Below the pieces are notes generated by a model, which saw nothing but the letters and a program-made list of their open reading frames with translations, searched no databases and was not told where the DNA came from. A stretch of DNA of 61,584 nucleotides from JASLDZ01 sp964242625 (GTDB taxonomy: Bacteria > Pseudomonadota > Alphaproteobacteria > Caulobacterales > Caulobacteraceae). Location: assembly GCA_964242625.1 (NCBI GenBank), contig CAXTAO010000016.1:1-61584 (forward strand). The letters are read 5' to 3'. How positions within the stretch are numbered: the first letter of the stretch is position 1; every line of letters starts with the position of its first letter. Of this stretch, positions 51,126 through 60,850 are shown one piece after another. A program made the translations under genes and the position numbers.

Positions 51126-51464
51126 TCAGGGCCGGGGCTGGCAGAAGCTCCGGCCCTCGAACCGCTTGCCGAAGAGCGACCCGTCCTTCGCCGATGCGTC
51201 GCGCCGCGCGCGCCGCACCTCCGCCGAGTCGGGCAGGGGATGCTCGCCCGGGGCGCAGTAGGGCGCCGACACACGCGCGCCGGCGTTGAGGCACTGGCAG
51301 ACGTCCGGCGTGCGGTCGATGAGGCTCGCGCCATAGCTCCGGCACGTCGCGCCGAGGTTCTCCCCCGACGGGTCGAGGCAGAGCGTGGCGTGCTCGCGCG
51401 GGAGCTCGCGCGGACCGGGGGCGGCGAGCGCCAAGGCGACGGCGAGGACGGCGAGGCTGAACAT
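51126..51464 (-). CDS. Secreted Cys-rich hypothetical protein
   Basis: From the ATG at 51464 the protein has 112 residues. A hydrophobic leader (LAVLAVALALAAPG) suggests a signal peptide. The remainder has six Cys in TLCLDP, ATCRSY, DVCQCL, PYCAP and SFCQP, compatible with three disulfides in the periplasm. The longer in-frame reading to 51731 has no support. No family recognised. Confidence 0.62.
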   Translation of the reverse strand: MFSLAVLAVALALAAPGPRELPREHATLCLDPSGENLGATCRSYGASLIDRTPDVCQCLNAGARVSAPYCAPGEHPLPDSAEVRRARRDASAKDGSLFGKRFEGRSFCQPRP

Positions 51465-51546
51465 GGGCGTGGGCTCCCTCCCCCTACACACACGCGCGAG
51501 CGCCGCCCACCGTTCCGCCGAAGTGCTTGCACCCCCCACGCGACGC

Positions 51547-51723
51547 ATGACCCCGCAGCAGTACGTCGACGAGAACCCGCCTACCTGATCGTCTCGCGCC
51601 GGCTCGACGCCGCGGCTGCCGCCTGCGGCTGGACCGACTGGGGCGAGGCGGGGCCTGCCCGACGCCATGATCCTCGGGCGCCTGTTCGCGCTGAACAAGG
51701 CGCGCGCCGCCGCCGGACGCCGA
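51547..51723 (+). pseudogene. Possible decayed DNA methyltransferase fragment (frameshifted)
   Basis: Read across two frames, 51579-51654 gives AYLIVSRRLDAAAAACGW and 51655 onward gives LPDAMILGRLFALNKARAAAG. Together they resemble the C-terminal run of MmeI/type IIL-like methyltransferases (LDAAVAAAYGW, then DEEILARLLALNAERA). The two frames do not join and there is no full-length gene. An ATG at 51547 starts only 13 codons. The identification rests on a short pattern and is tentative. Confidence 0.4.
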
Positions 51724-51807
51724 CGCCCCACCCGCGCAGACGGGACTGGCGGCCGCCGAGCGGGCGGGACAGCCGAGTCCCGCCCTGTCCCGCCGGATTG
51801 TCTCTGT

Positions 51808-51825
51808 CCGTCCCTGTCCGGACGG
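51808..51825 (-). terminator. Hairpin downstream of rpoD
   Basis: CCGTCC-GGACAG-GGACGG on the reverse strand is a perfect 6-bp stem with a 6-nt loop, lying 7-24 nt beyond the rpoD stop. No T-run is visible. Confidence 0.4.
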
Positions 51826-51831
51826 CGGCCC

Positions 51832-53784
<1,953 letters not shown>

Positions 53785-53836
53785 AAGATGATCCGTCCTG
53801 CGACCGGCGCGTACTGCTGCCCCGGCCGTTGAGAGG

Positions 53837-55780
53837 TTAGTGGACGAAGCCGCCGGTCTCGGCGGCGTCGTCCAGCGTGTAGGTTCCTGAGGCGATCGCG
53901 CGTTCCACGGCGTCGCGCTCCGCCTTCAACACCTGCAAGGTAGGGAAGTCGGGCGTTCGCTCAAGGGCGACCTCCTCCTCCATGCTCTCCATGAGGCGTT
54001 CGATCGACCTCTCAAAGGAAGTCGCTCTCAGGAGCACGTCATATGCCTGCGACCAGAGGTCGCAAATTACGCCGGGCTCGGGCGCTTCCCGGAGCAAGGT
54101 CCAGTTTGAGCGAGCGGCGGACCATTCGAGAGCTCTCGCTCGAGGCAGAAGCCTTCGCTCCCCAAGTACGTCCAGCGCCTGTTCGTGAGAGGCACCTTCG
54201 TTAGCAAACTTCAAGTCGATCAGAGCCTGGACGAGGCTATCGTAGTCAGAATCGCAAATCTTATTCTCGACTAATGCCTCCAAGCGACTGTCGATCAAAA
54301 ACGGCCACCTAATAAGAGCTGTTCCCACGGCGCCCACAATCGGTTTCGGTGATAAAGACAATTTTCTAGCAGCGCTCACCGTTTCTGGTTTGACTTTTGT
54401 ATCTATATATCCAAGCGAAGTAATCTTGCGATCAAAACGCTGCACGCGTCGCTGCGCACGCTCTGTGTCCTGCCTGAACTGAAACCGAGCGAAAAGCGCC
54501 TCTCGGTACGCCTCCGATAGATCCCCATCTACAATGCGAGCACTGACTTCCCTCAAGCTCGCCTTGAGTCTGGCCTTCTGTTCCGGCGTCTCGAGCGGCT
54601 CTTGCGAGCGCTCAAGAACTTTATAGAGCATGTCTATAAGGGGCATACTCGAAGATAATTGCGTGACAAGTGCATCTTTCCCCGACTCACGAAGAACATC
54701 GTCAGGGTCTTTGCCCCCGTCAAGTGACGCAAAGGCAAGAGAACGATTGGGTCGCAGTAGCGGGATGGCACGTTCTATGACACGCTCTGCAGCGCGTCGC
54801 CCTGCTGCATCTGCGTCAAAGCATAGCGCAGGCGTGCTTGAAATTCGCCATAACGCTGCCAACTGCTCTTCGGTCAGCGCCGTCCCCATGGGGGCCACGG
54901 CCGGTATGTCCGCCCGCTGGCAGGCGATCACGTCCATGTAACCCTCCACCACCACGAGCGCGGCGGGCGCGGAGGCCTCGCCCGCACGGGCGGCGGCGGC
55001 GGCGCGGGTCTCGGCGGCGTGGAGGAGGCGACGCGCCTCGGGCAGGCCATAGAGCACCTGCCCCTTGTGGAAGAGCGGGCTCTCCGGCCCGTTCAGGTAC
55101 TTGGCGCGCGCCTCGGGGTCGAGCGCGCGGCCGCCGAAGCTGACCACCCGCCCGCGCCCGTCCGCAATGGGGAAGATGATGCGGTCGCGGAAGCGGTCGT
55201 AGGGGGCCTGGCCATCCTCCGGCGCGATCAGGAGCCCCGCTTCGATCAGCTCAGCCGGGCGCGCACCCTTGGCGACGAGATGGTCCTTCAGCCCCGTGCG
55301 GCCGGCGGGCGCATAGCCCAGGCCGAAGCGCTCCCACTCGTCCGCGGGAAGCGCGCGCCGGTCGAGGTAGCGGCGGGCCGCTTCGCCCGGCAGGCGGCGC
55401 AGCTGGGCGGCGAACCAGCGCTGCGCTTCGAGAAGCCAGTCGGACAGGCCCTGGCGGCGCGCCTCCTGCTCGGCCGCGCGGGGATCGGGCGTCGGGAGCT
55501 GGAGCCCCGCCTCCCCCGCCAGCCGCTCCACCGCCTCGCGGAACGACAGCCGTTCGGTTTCCTGCAGGAAGCCGATCAGGTCGCCGTGCTTGCCGGAGGA
55601 GAAGTCGTGGAAGAAGCCCTTCTCGTCGTTGACGTAGAACGAGGGCGTCTTCTCGCGGCCGAAGGGCGAGAGCCCCACCCACTCGCGCCCCTGACGGCGG
55701 AGCTTCACCGAGCGGCCGATCACGTCCGACAGGCGCAGCCGGCTTTTCAGCTCGTCGAGGAAGCGGTCGTCGAGGCGCAC
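53837..55780 (-). CDS. dnaG: DNA primase
   Basis: A 647-residue primase. Residues 1-100 form the N-terminal CHC2-like domain, but the four zinc ligands read S38, G41, D59 and S62, as far as I recall also the case in other Alphaproteobacteria. A TOPRIM catalytic core follows (VVEGYMDVIACQRADI, CFDADAAGRRA, GGKDPDD) and then the helicase-binding C-terminal part. The 5' part has typical high GC, while about 54000-54880 is near 50-55 % GC with AAA, AGA and TTA codons. The frame is unbroken. It precedes rpoD. Confidence 0.95.
   Translation of the reverse strand: MRLDDRFLDELKSRLRLSDVIGRSVKLRRQGREWVGLSPFGREKTPSFYVNDEKGFFHDFSSGKHGDLIGFLQETERLSFREAVERLAGEAGLQLPTPDPRAAEQEARRQGLSDWLLEAQRWFAAQLRRLPGEAARRYLDRRALPADEWERFGLGYAPAGRTGLKDHLVAKGARPAELIEAGLLIAPEDGQAPYDRFRDRIIFPIADGRGRVVSFGGRALDPEARAKYLNGPESPLFHKGQVLYGLPEARRLLHAAETRAAAAARAGEASAPAALVVVEGYMDVIACQRADIPAVAPMGTALTEEQLAALWRISSTPALCFDADAAGRRAAERVIERAIPLLRPNRSLAFASLDGGKDPDDVLRESGKDALVTQLSSSMPLIDMLYKVLERSQEPLETPEQKARLKASLREVSARIVDGDLSEAYREALFARFQFRQDTERAQRRVQRFDRKITSLGYIDTKVKPETVSAARKLSLSPKPIVGAVGTALIRWPFLIDSRLEALVENKICDSDYDSLVQALIDLKFANEGASHEQALDVLGERRLLPRARALEWSAARSNWTLLREAPEPGVICDLWSQAYDVLLRATSFERSIERLMESMEEEVALERTPDFPTLQVLKAERDAVERAIASGTYTLDDAAETGGFVH
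54000..54880. other. Low-GC segment inside dnaG
   Basis: Sample 60-nt lines here run from 40 to 63 % GC, against roughly 70 % or more in the adjoining parts of dnaG and in the surrounding genes. The right edge, inside the TOPRIM-coding part near 54880, is abrupt. The left edge fades over 53900-54100. The open reading frame is intact throughout. Confidence 0.75.
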
Positions 55781-55955
55781 GCGGCCGATGGGCGGCGGGG
55801 TGGGCTCGATGTCAAGGCGGCGGGGCTGCGGCGCCTTGCTCCGGGAGGGTCAGGCAACGCCCGAGCTTCGCGGGCGTTAGCTGGTCGGGGTCGTCCGCGA
55901 GAGCGGGCGCGGCCCATGGCTTGAACCTCGTGTCTGACCCAAGGAGATACGCCCT

Positions 55956-56573
55956 ATGACGCTTCGCACCCTCGCCCTCGGCGCCTCGGCCGCCGCCCTC
56001 CTGGCGCTCCCCGCCGTCGCCCAGACGACCACCACGGCCGGCGCGGCCACCACGACCACCACCACGACCAAGACCGCCGGCGCGACCAAGGCGCACACCA
56101 CCAAGCACCACGCCAAGAAGAAGATGCACCACGCCAAGAGCCACAGCTCGAAGATGGCGTCGTCGAGCGGCGCGATGGCCGAGCCCACCAACGGGCCGAT
56201 CCCCTACTCGCAGCTGAGCGGCGGCGCTTCGGGCGGCGCGGCGGCGGGCGGCGGCGCGATGTCGTCGGGCGGAGCCTCGACCGGCGGCGGCGCGATGACC
56301 TCGGGCGGCGCTCCGGCCGGCGGCGACGCGGGCGGCTCCATGTCGGGCGGCGCTGCGGCGGGCGGCTCCATGCCCGCGGGCGGCGACGCGAGCGGCGGCA
56401 TGACCCCCGGCGCGAGCGGCGGCATGACCCCCGGCGCGGGCGGCGGCGCGATGCCGGACGCCGGCGCGGCGGGCTCTATGCCCTCGACGCCGGACGCCGG
56501 CGCTCCGGGCGGCGCGGGTTCGCCCCCGCCCACCGCGCCGACCTCGCCCGGCACGACGGGTCCCGGCCTCTAA
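55956..56573 (+). CDS. Secreted low-complexity protein with His/Lys cluster and Gly/Ala/Met-rich body
   Basis: A 205-residue protein with a strong Shine-Dalgarno (AAGGAG) 9 nt before the ATG. Residues 1-23 are a signal peptide (SAAALLALPAVAQ). Then comes a Thr-rich segment, a His/Lys-rich basic cluster (about residues 46-66; KHHAKKKMHHAKSH) and about 110 residues of Gly/Ala/Ser/Met repeats. A 24-bp unit encoding SGGMTPGA is duplicated exactly in tandem. No domain recognised. A metal- or anion-binding surface protein is a guess. Confidence 0.7.
   Translation: MTLRTLALGASAAALLALPAVAQTTTTAGAATTTTTTTKTAGATKAHTTKHHAKKKMHHAKSHSSKMASSSGAMAEPTNGPIPYSQLSGGASGGAAAGGGAMSSGGASTGGGAMTSGGAPAGGDAGGSMSGGAAAGGSMPAGGDASGGMTPGASGGMTPGAGGGAMPDAGAAGSMPSTPDAGAPGGAGSPPPTAPTSPGTTGPGL
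56391..56438 (+). repeat. 24-bp perfect tandem duplication
   Basis: Two identical copies of a 24-nt unit (56391-56414 and 56415-56438) lie inside the low-complexity gene. Each adds the eight residues SGGMTPGA in frame. Confidence 0.9.
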
Positions 56574-56588
56574 GGCCGTACGATCAGG

Positions 56589-56608
56589 CCCGGGCGTGCG
56601 CGCCCGGG
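56589..56608 (+). terminator. Hairpin terminator after the low-complexity secreted gene
   Basis: CCCGGGCG-TGCG-CGCCCGGG is a perfect 8-bp stem with a tetraloop, 15 nt after the stop and between convergent genes. It is followed by TCCTGCG without a T-run. Confidence 0.5.
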
Positions 56609-56663
56609 TCCTGCGCTTGGGGGCGCGGCGGCCGCAGGGTCGCCGCGCCCTCTTCGTTGGGGC

Positions 56664-57326
56664 TCAGCTGAAGTCGCCGTCCGAGCCGCCGACATCGAAG
56701 TCGCCGCCGGAACCGGGGTCGCCACCATCGAAGAACCCCTGGCCGCCGCCGCCCGCGAACATGTCGTGGCGGCGCTCGCCGCCGCCGAACATGTCGCTCA
56801 AGCCCTCGAACAGGAAGGCGCCGCCCGCGACGCCCGCCGCGGTCGTGCCGGCGCTGCGCAAGAACGAGCCCAGCCCGCCCCCGCCCGAGAAGGGGCCGGG
56901 GCCGCCCTGACCGTAGCCTTGCGGATAGGCGTAGCCCGGATCCGGCTGGCGCGTGGCGGGCACGGCGGAGGTCGCCGGCGCCGTCCACGGACCCGCAGTC
57001 CCTGCCGCCACGCCCGACTGCTCGTTCGGACGCGAGCGGCCGAACAGGGCGCCGAGGAAGCTCGGCTCCGTCTGCGCTGGCGCCGGCGCGGCCTGTCCCC
57101 CCTGCGCCGCCTCGAGTTGGCGCTGGAGGTCGGCGACCTGGGCGCGCGCGTCGTGCAGCGCCGCGTCCGCCACGATGGCGTGCTGCACGAGCACATAGCC
57201 CGCGTCCGGCCGGTCGCGCAGGGCGCGGTCGATCTGGTCGGCGGCCTCGGAGTCCTTCGGCCCGGGCTGGGCGCGGGCGAGGTCGTCGAGGAAGCGGGAG
57301 AGGAGGTCGCGCTCTTGCGGCGTCAT
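56664..57326 (-). CDS. DUF2076 family protein
   Basis: A 220-residue protein. It begins MTPQERDLLSRFLDDLARAQ, with a following KDSEAADQIDRALRDRPDAGYVLVQHAIVADAAL helical region, the DUF2076 N-terminal domain (about residues 1-75). A Gln/Pro/Ala linker and a long Gly/Ser/Asp-rich C-terminus follow, with one hydrophobic stretch (AGTTAAGVAGGAFLFEGL). A periplasmic or envelope protein of unknown role. Confidence 0.85.
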   Translation of the reverse strand: MTPQERDLLSRFLDDLARAQPGPKDSEAADQIDRALRDRPDAGYVLVQHAIVADAALHDARAQVADLQRQLEAAQGGQAAPAPAQTEPSFLGALFGRSRPNEQSGVAAGTAGPWTAPATSAVPATRQPDPGYAYPQGYGQGGPGPFSGGGGLGSFLRSAGTTAAGVAGGAFLFEGLSDMFGGGERRHDMFAGGGGQGFFDGGDPGSGGDFDVGGSDGDFS

Positions 57327-57435
57327 GGGTCGACTAGGCTCCGAGGAGCGGGGCGGCGACCTCGCCGCCCCTTGCGCCCTGAGAGATAGGCGCGGTGCGG
57401 CCGCGGCGCCGATTACAAACGCGTAAGTCGCCCGC

Positions 57436-59280
57436 TCAGGCGCGCTGGGTGCGCGTCCAGTCGGCGATCACCCGGTCGAGCACGTCGAGCGGCATGGCCC
57501 CGGCCTTCAGCCCCGCGTCGTGGAAGCCACGGATGTCGAACCGCGGCCCGAGTTCGGCCTTGGCCCGCGTGCGCAGCCGGTTCCAGATGGTGTGGCCGAT
57601 CTTGTAGGAGCACGCCTGGCCGGGCCAGGCGCAGTAGCGGTCGATCTCGCGGGTGGTCGAGCCCACCGCGTCGCCGTCCAGTCCGGTGAGATAGGCCACC
57701 GCCTTTTCGCGGCTCCAGCCGTAGTGGTGCATGCCGGTGTCGACCACCAGGCGCCCGCAGCGGAACAGCTGCGCCTTGAGGTAGCCGACGCGGCCCAGCG
57801 GGTCGTCGTCGTACATGCCCATTTCGTCGGCCAGTTGCTCGGCGTAGAGCGCCCAGCCCTCGCCGTAGCCGGAGAAGTACATGGCGCGCCGCAGGAGCGG
57901 GATGTCGTGGTTCTCGAGCGCCACCCCGCCCTGCTGCTGATGCCCGGGCAGCCCCTCGTGGTACAGCGTGGTCGGCAGGTTCCAGCGCGGCCACTCGGCG
58001 GTGTCGTGCAGGTTGAAGTAGATGATGCCGGGCCGCGAGCCGTCGGGCGCGGGCGTGTTGGTGTAGGCCAGGGGCGCCCCGGCATCAATCGCCGGCGGCA
58101 CGGGCCTGACCTCCATGGCGAAGTGGGGGATCAGGCCGAAGTCCTGCGGCAGCTTGGCCTTCACCGCCGTCAGCCGGCCGTTGAGGTAGGCGATCAGTTC
58201 GGTCTTGCCCGCGGGGGTGGCGGGGAAGAACTGCTTGGGATCCTTGTAGAGCGCCTGCACGCGCTCGGCGACCGATCCCTGCGTCATGCCCTGCGCCTTG
58301 AGCACCCCGTCGAGCCGGGCCGTGACCTCAGCTCCCTGCGCCAGGCCGAGCTTGTGGATTTCCTCCGCCGACATGTCGGTCGTGGTGGAGGCGTGCAGCC
58401 CGGCCGCGTAGATCTCCGCCCCCTGCGGCCGCGCGCCGATCCCGGCGGCGTGGACGGCCCGGGGACGCACCGCCTTCACGGCCGCGATCTGCCGGTCGAG
58501 CGCCGGCCCGATGCGCTCGGCGTAGAGGGCGCGGGCGCGGCGGCCGTAGTCGGGAGAGAGCCCCTTGTCCCTCGCGCGCCGCTCCAGCGAGGTGACGACG
58601 TCGGCCTGTTCCGGCGTGGTGCGGCCCTTCGTCATCTGAGTCAGGGCGGTGTCGAGGAGGAAGTCGGGCGGGATCATCCCGCGGCCGGTGTCCTGCCGGA
58701 AGCGCGCGGTCTCGCGGTCCACGTTGGCCGCGAACGCCTCCAGCCGCGACAGGTAGGCGTCGGCGTCCGGCGCCGCGTCGATGCGGTGCTGGCTGTCCAG
58801 GAAATCGGGCACGCCCTGGTAGGAGCCCGTCAGCTGGGAGAGCACATAGGGCTCCGCCTCTCCGGTCGATCCCGTGCCGGACGGGAACGCCAGAAGTTGC
58901 GCCCCCGCCCGCCGATCGTAGAGCACGGTGTCGTAGTCGACCGCCTGGAGCCCCGAGAGCGAGCGACGGTCGACCGCCTCCAGCCGGCGCAGCTGGGAGG
59001 CGTTGAGCGCGCGCGCCGCCTCCAGCCCGTGCTCGGACGCGTCTGACAGGCGCGACTTGAGCTGGGCGTTGGCCCCCTTGTCGAGGCCGAGGGCCGTCGC
59101 CTGCTCGGGCGAGTGCTGCAGGTCTTCCTGAAGAAACGCCTCCCACATCGGCGCGAGCTTGCCGCCGGCGTTCGCGCCCTCGGGCGTGGCCTGCGCGCTG
59201 GCGATCCCGGGCGCGATCTCCGGTGCGAGCGCCGCGGCGGAGGCGGAGGCGGCGAGGCTCAGGAGATCGCGGCGGCGCAT
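57436..59280 (-). CDS. DUF885 family exported protein, predicted metallopeptidase-like
   Basis: A 614-residue protein. Residues 1-32 resemble a twin-arginine or Sec signal (RRRDLLSLAASASAAALA). The main part is a DUF885 helical domain with YHEGLPGHQQQG near residue 438, the HExxxH-like pattern of this group, followed by ENHDIPLLRRAMYFSGYGEGWALYAEQL. The family is thought to include zinc carboxypeptidase-like enzymes; neither the signal type nor the activity can be confirmed here. It is divergent from the TVP38 gene. Confidence 0.85.
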   Translation of the reverse strand: MRRRDLLSLAASASAAALAPEIAPGIASAQATPEGANAGGKLAPMWEAFLQEDLQHSPEQATALGLDKGANAQLKSRLSDASEHGLEAARALNASQLRRLEAVDRRSLSGLQAVDYDTVLYDRRAGAQLLAFPSGTGSTGEAEPYVLSQLTGSYQGVPDFLDSQHRIDAAPDADAYLSRLEAFAANVDRETARFRQDTGRGMIPPDFLLDTALTQMTKGRTTPEQADVVTSLERRARDKGLSPDYGRRARALYAERIGPALDRQIAAVKAVRPRAVHAAGIGARPQGAEIYAAGLHASTTTDMSAEEIHKLGLAQGAEVTARLDGVLKAQGMTQGSVAERVQALYKDPKQFFPATPAGKTELIAYLNGRLTAVKAKLPQDFGLIPHFAMEVRPVPPAIDAGAPLAYTNTPAPDGSRPGIIYFNLHDTAEWPRWNLPTTLYHEGLPGHQQQGGVALENHDIPLLRRAMYFSGYGEGWALYAEQLADEMGMYDDDPLGRVGYLKAQLFRCGRLVVDTGMHHYGWSREKAVAYLTGLDGDAVGSTTREIDRYCAWPGQACSYKIGHTIWNRLRTRAKAELGPRFDIRGFHDAGLKAGAMPLDVLDRVIADWTRTQRA

Positions 59281-59376
59281 GGGCGGTCCTTGTGCGGAAG
59301 GTCGGCGCGCACGCTAGAGCGCGGAGCCCCGCGGCGACAAGCGCCCTCCCCGCCCCTATAAGCGCCGCCGCCCGCC

Positions 59377-60111
59377 ATGCGACGCCTCCTGCGCTTCCTC
59401 ACCAACCTCGACGCCCGCGCCTGGCGGGCGATCGCGGTGTCCTTCCTGCTCTTCGGCGGCGTGGGGCTCGTGTTCCTGTTCGGGGCCTCGCTCCTCGGCT
59501 TGAAGGGGGGCGGCGCAGTGGTGGAGGCGTGGATGGGCGCGGGCCGGCACGGCCCGACGGGGTTCGTGCTCGCGGTGGCGAGCTTCACGGCGCTGGCCTT
59601 CCTGGGCGTGCCGCAGTTCGTGCTGGTGGCGGCCGCGGTGGTGGCGTTCGGGCCGTGGGTGGGCTTCGCCTACAGCTTCGTCGGCAACCTCCTGTCGGCG
59701 GTGGTGGGCTTCCTCCTCGGGCGGCGGTTCGGCGGCCGGCTCCTGCGCGACTACGCGGGCCGCGGTGTGCAGGACTTCATGGATCTGGTCGGCCGCAATG
59801 CCTTTTGGGCGAGCGCGGTGGTGCGGCTCGTACCCTCCGCGCCCTTCGTGGTGGTCAACATGGCGGCGGGCTGCACGCCCATGCCGCTCGGCGCCTTTGT
59901 CGCGGGCACAGCGCTCGGCAGCGTGCCCAAGCTCGCGCTGACCGCCTTCGCCGGCGCCCAGGTGGTGCACGGGCTGAACGGCGGCGGCTGGACGCGCTGG
60001 GCGCTCCTGGCGCTCACCGCCGCCGCCTGGATCGGCTCGGCGCTGTGGGCGCGCGCCTGGCTGAAGCGCCGGGAAGCCCAGCGCGCCCGCGAGCTTACGC
60101 CGCCCGGCTGA
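59377..60111 (+). CDS. TVP38/TMEM64 (DedA-superfamily) membrane protein
   Basis: A 244-residue protein with about six membrane helices. The SNARE-associated-Golgi/TVP38 core is visible in FVLAVASFTALAFLGVPQFVLVAAAVVAFGPWVGFAYSFVGNLLSAVVGFLLGRRFGG and in RLVPSAPFVVVNMAAG. The family is now linked to lipid scrambling and envelope homeostasis, but this protein's substrate is unknown. It overlaps the convergent next gene by 17 nt. Confidence 0.88.
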   Translation: MRRLLRFLTNLDARAWRAIAVSFLLFGGVGLVFLFGASLLGLKGGGAVVEAWMGAGRHGPTGFVLAVASFTALAFLGVPQFVLVAAAVVAFGPWVGFAYSFVGNLLSAVVGFLLGRRFGGRLLRDYAGRGVQDFMDLVGRNAFWASAVVRLVPSAPFVVVNMAAGCTPMPLGAFVAGTALGSVPKLALTAFAGAQVVHGLNGGGWTRWALLALTAAAWIGSALWARAWLKRREAQRARELTPPG

Positions 60112-60571
60112 TCGCCGCCCGAGCCGATCCGCGACGGCGCACGCCGAAGGCGGCGAGGCACGGGCCGGCGAGGTCGTGCACGCGCCAGGTGGGCTCGAGA
60201 CCCTGGGACTCGAGCGCGGCGGCGAGCGCCGCGTCGTCGTCGAGACTGGCCTCATGCGCCACCACCACCGCCACGTCGGCCAGGAGCCGCGCACCGCGGG
60301 CGACGAGCGCCTCGAGCGCCTGGGCGCCGCACGGGCCGGTCAGCACGAGCACCTCGCTGGCCCCCGCCTCACCCGGCGCATGGGCGTCGCAGGCGCAGGT
60401 GACGCGCCCGTAGCCTAGGCGGCAAAGGCCGATCAGCACCGGCAGGCTCGCGGGGCCGCACACCGCGACCGCCCGGTCCGGCCGCGCGCCGGCCAGGTGG
60501 AGCATGCGGTCGAGGGTGGGGCTCGGGCGGTCGCCCTCACGAGACACGAGGGCGGCGTCGACGGCGCACAT
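60095..60571 (-). CDS. Hypothetical protein with Rossmann-like pattern, next to mreB
   Basis: From the ATG at 60571 the protein has 158 residues. It reads RMLHLAGARPDRAVAVCGPASLPVLIGLCRLGYGRVTC, SEVLVLTGPCGAQALEALVARGARLLADVAVVVAHEASL and WRVHDLAGPCLAAFGV, an alternating strand/helix pattern like half of a Rossmann fold, but without a clear nucleotide motif. Five or six Cys are spread through it. No family recognised. It is divergent from mreB and overlaps the TVP38 gene end by 17 nt. Confidence 0.6.
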   Translation of the reverse strand: MCAVDAALVSREGDRPSPTLDRMLHLAGARPDRAVAVCGPASLPVLIGLCRLGYGRVTCACDAHAPGEAGASEVLVLTGPCGAQALEALVARGARLLADVAVVVAHEASLDDDAALAAALESQGLEPTWRVHDLAGPCLAAFGVRRRGSARAAISRAA

Positions 60572-60850
60572 GGCCGAACGTCCAGCTGCGCCCGCCACCG
60601 ATCGGCGGGCGCGCTTTCCATCGCACCGAACGCCGTATCGTCTCCATTGCGGATCGCGGCCGCCGCTGTGCGTCGATCCGCCGTTCGGGGGCGACGCGGC
60701 CAGCCTTGCCCCGACTCCGCACCCCGTGCGAGGGAGGGTCAGTCCGGCAGCGGACGCGGTCACGGGCCGCGCGAGGGGGTGCGCGCAGAGCTCGCGGGGC
60801 AACGTCCCCGGTCCGCGCCCGCTCACCCACGCGTCGAACCAAGGCCCTGC

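Larger units (their letters stand above)
51465..51831. other. Intergenic stretch between Cys-rich gene and rpoD
   Basis: This 367-base stretch contains no intact gene. It holds a frame-broken patch that resembles the tail of a DNA methyltransferase (51547-51723), then repeats of CTGTCC/GTCCC and one clear hairpin (51808-51825) near the rpoD stop. Nothing else is recognisable. Confidence 0.5.
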
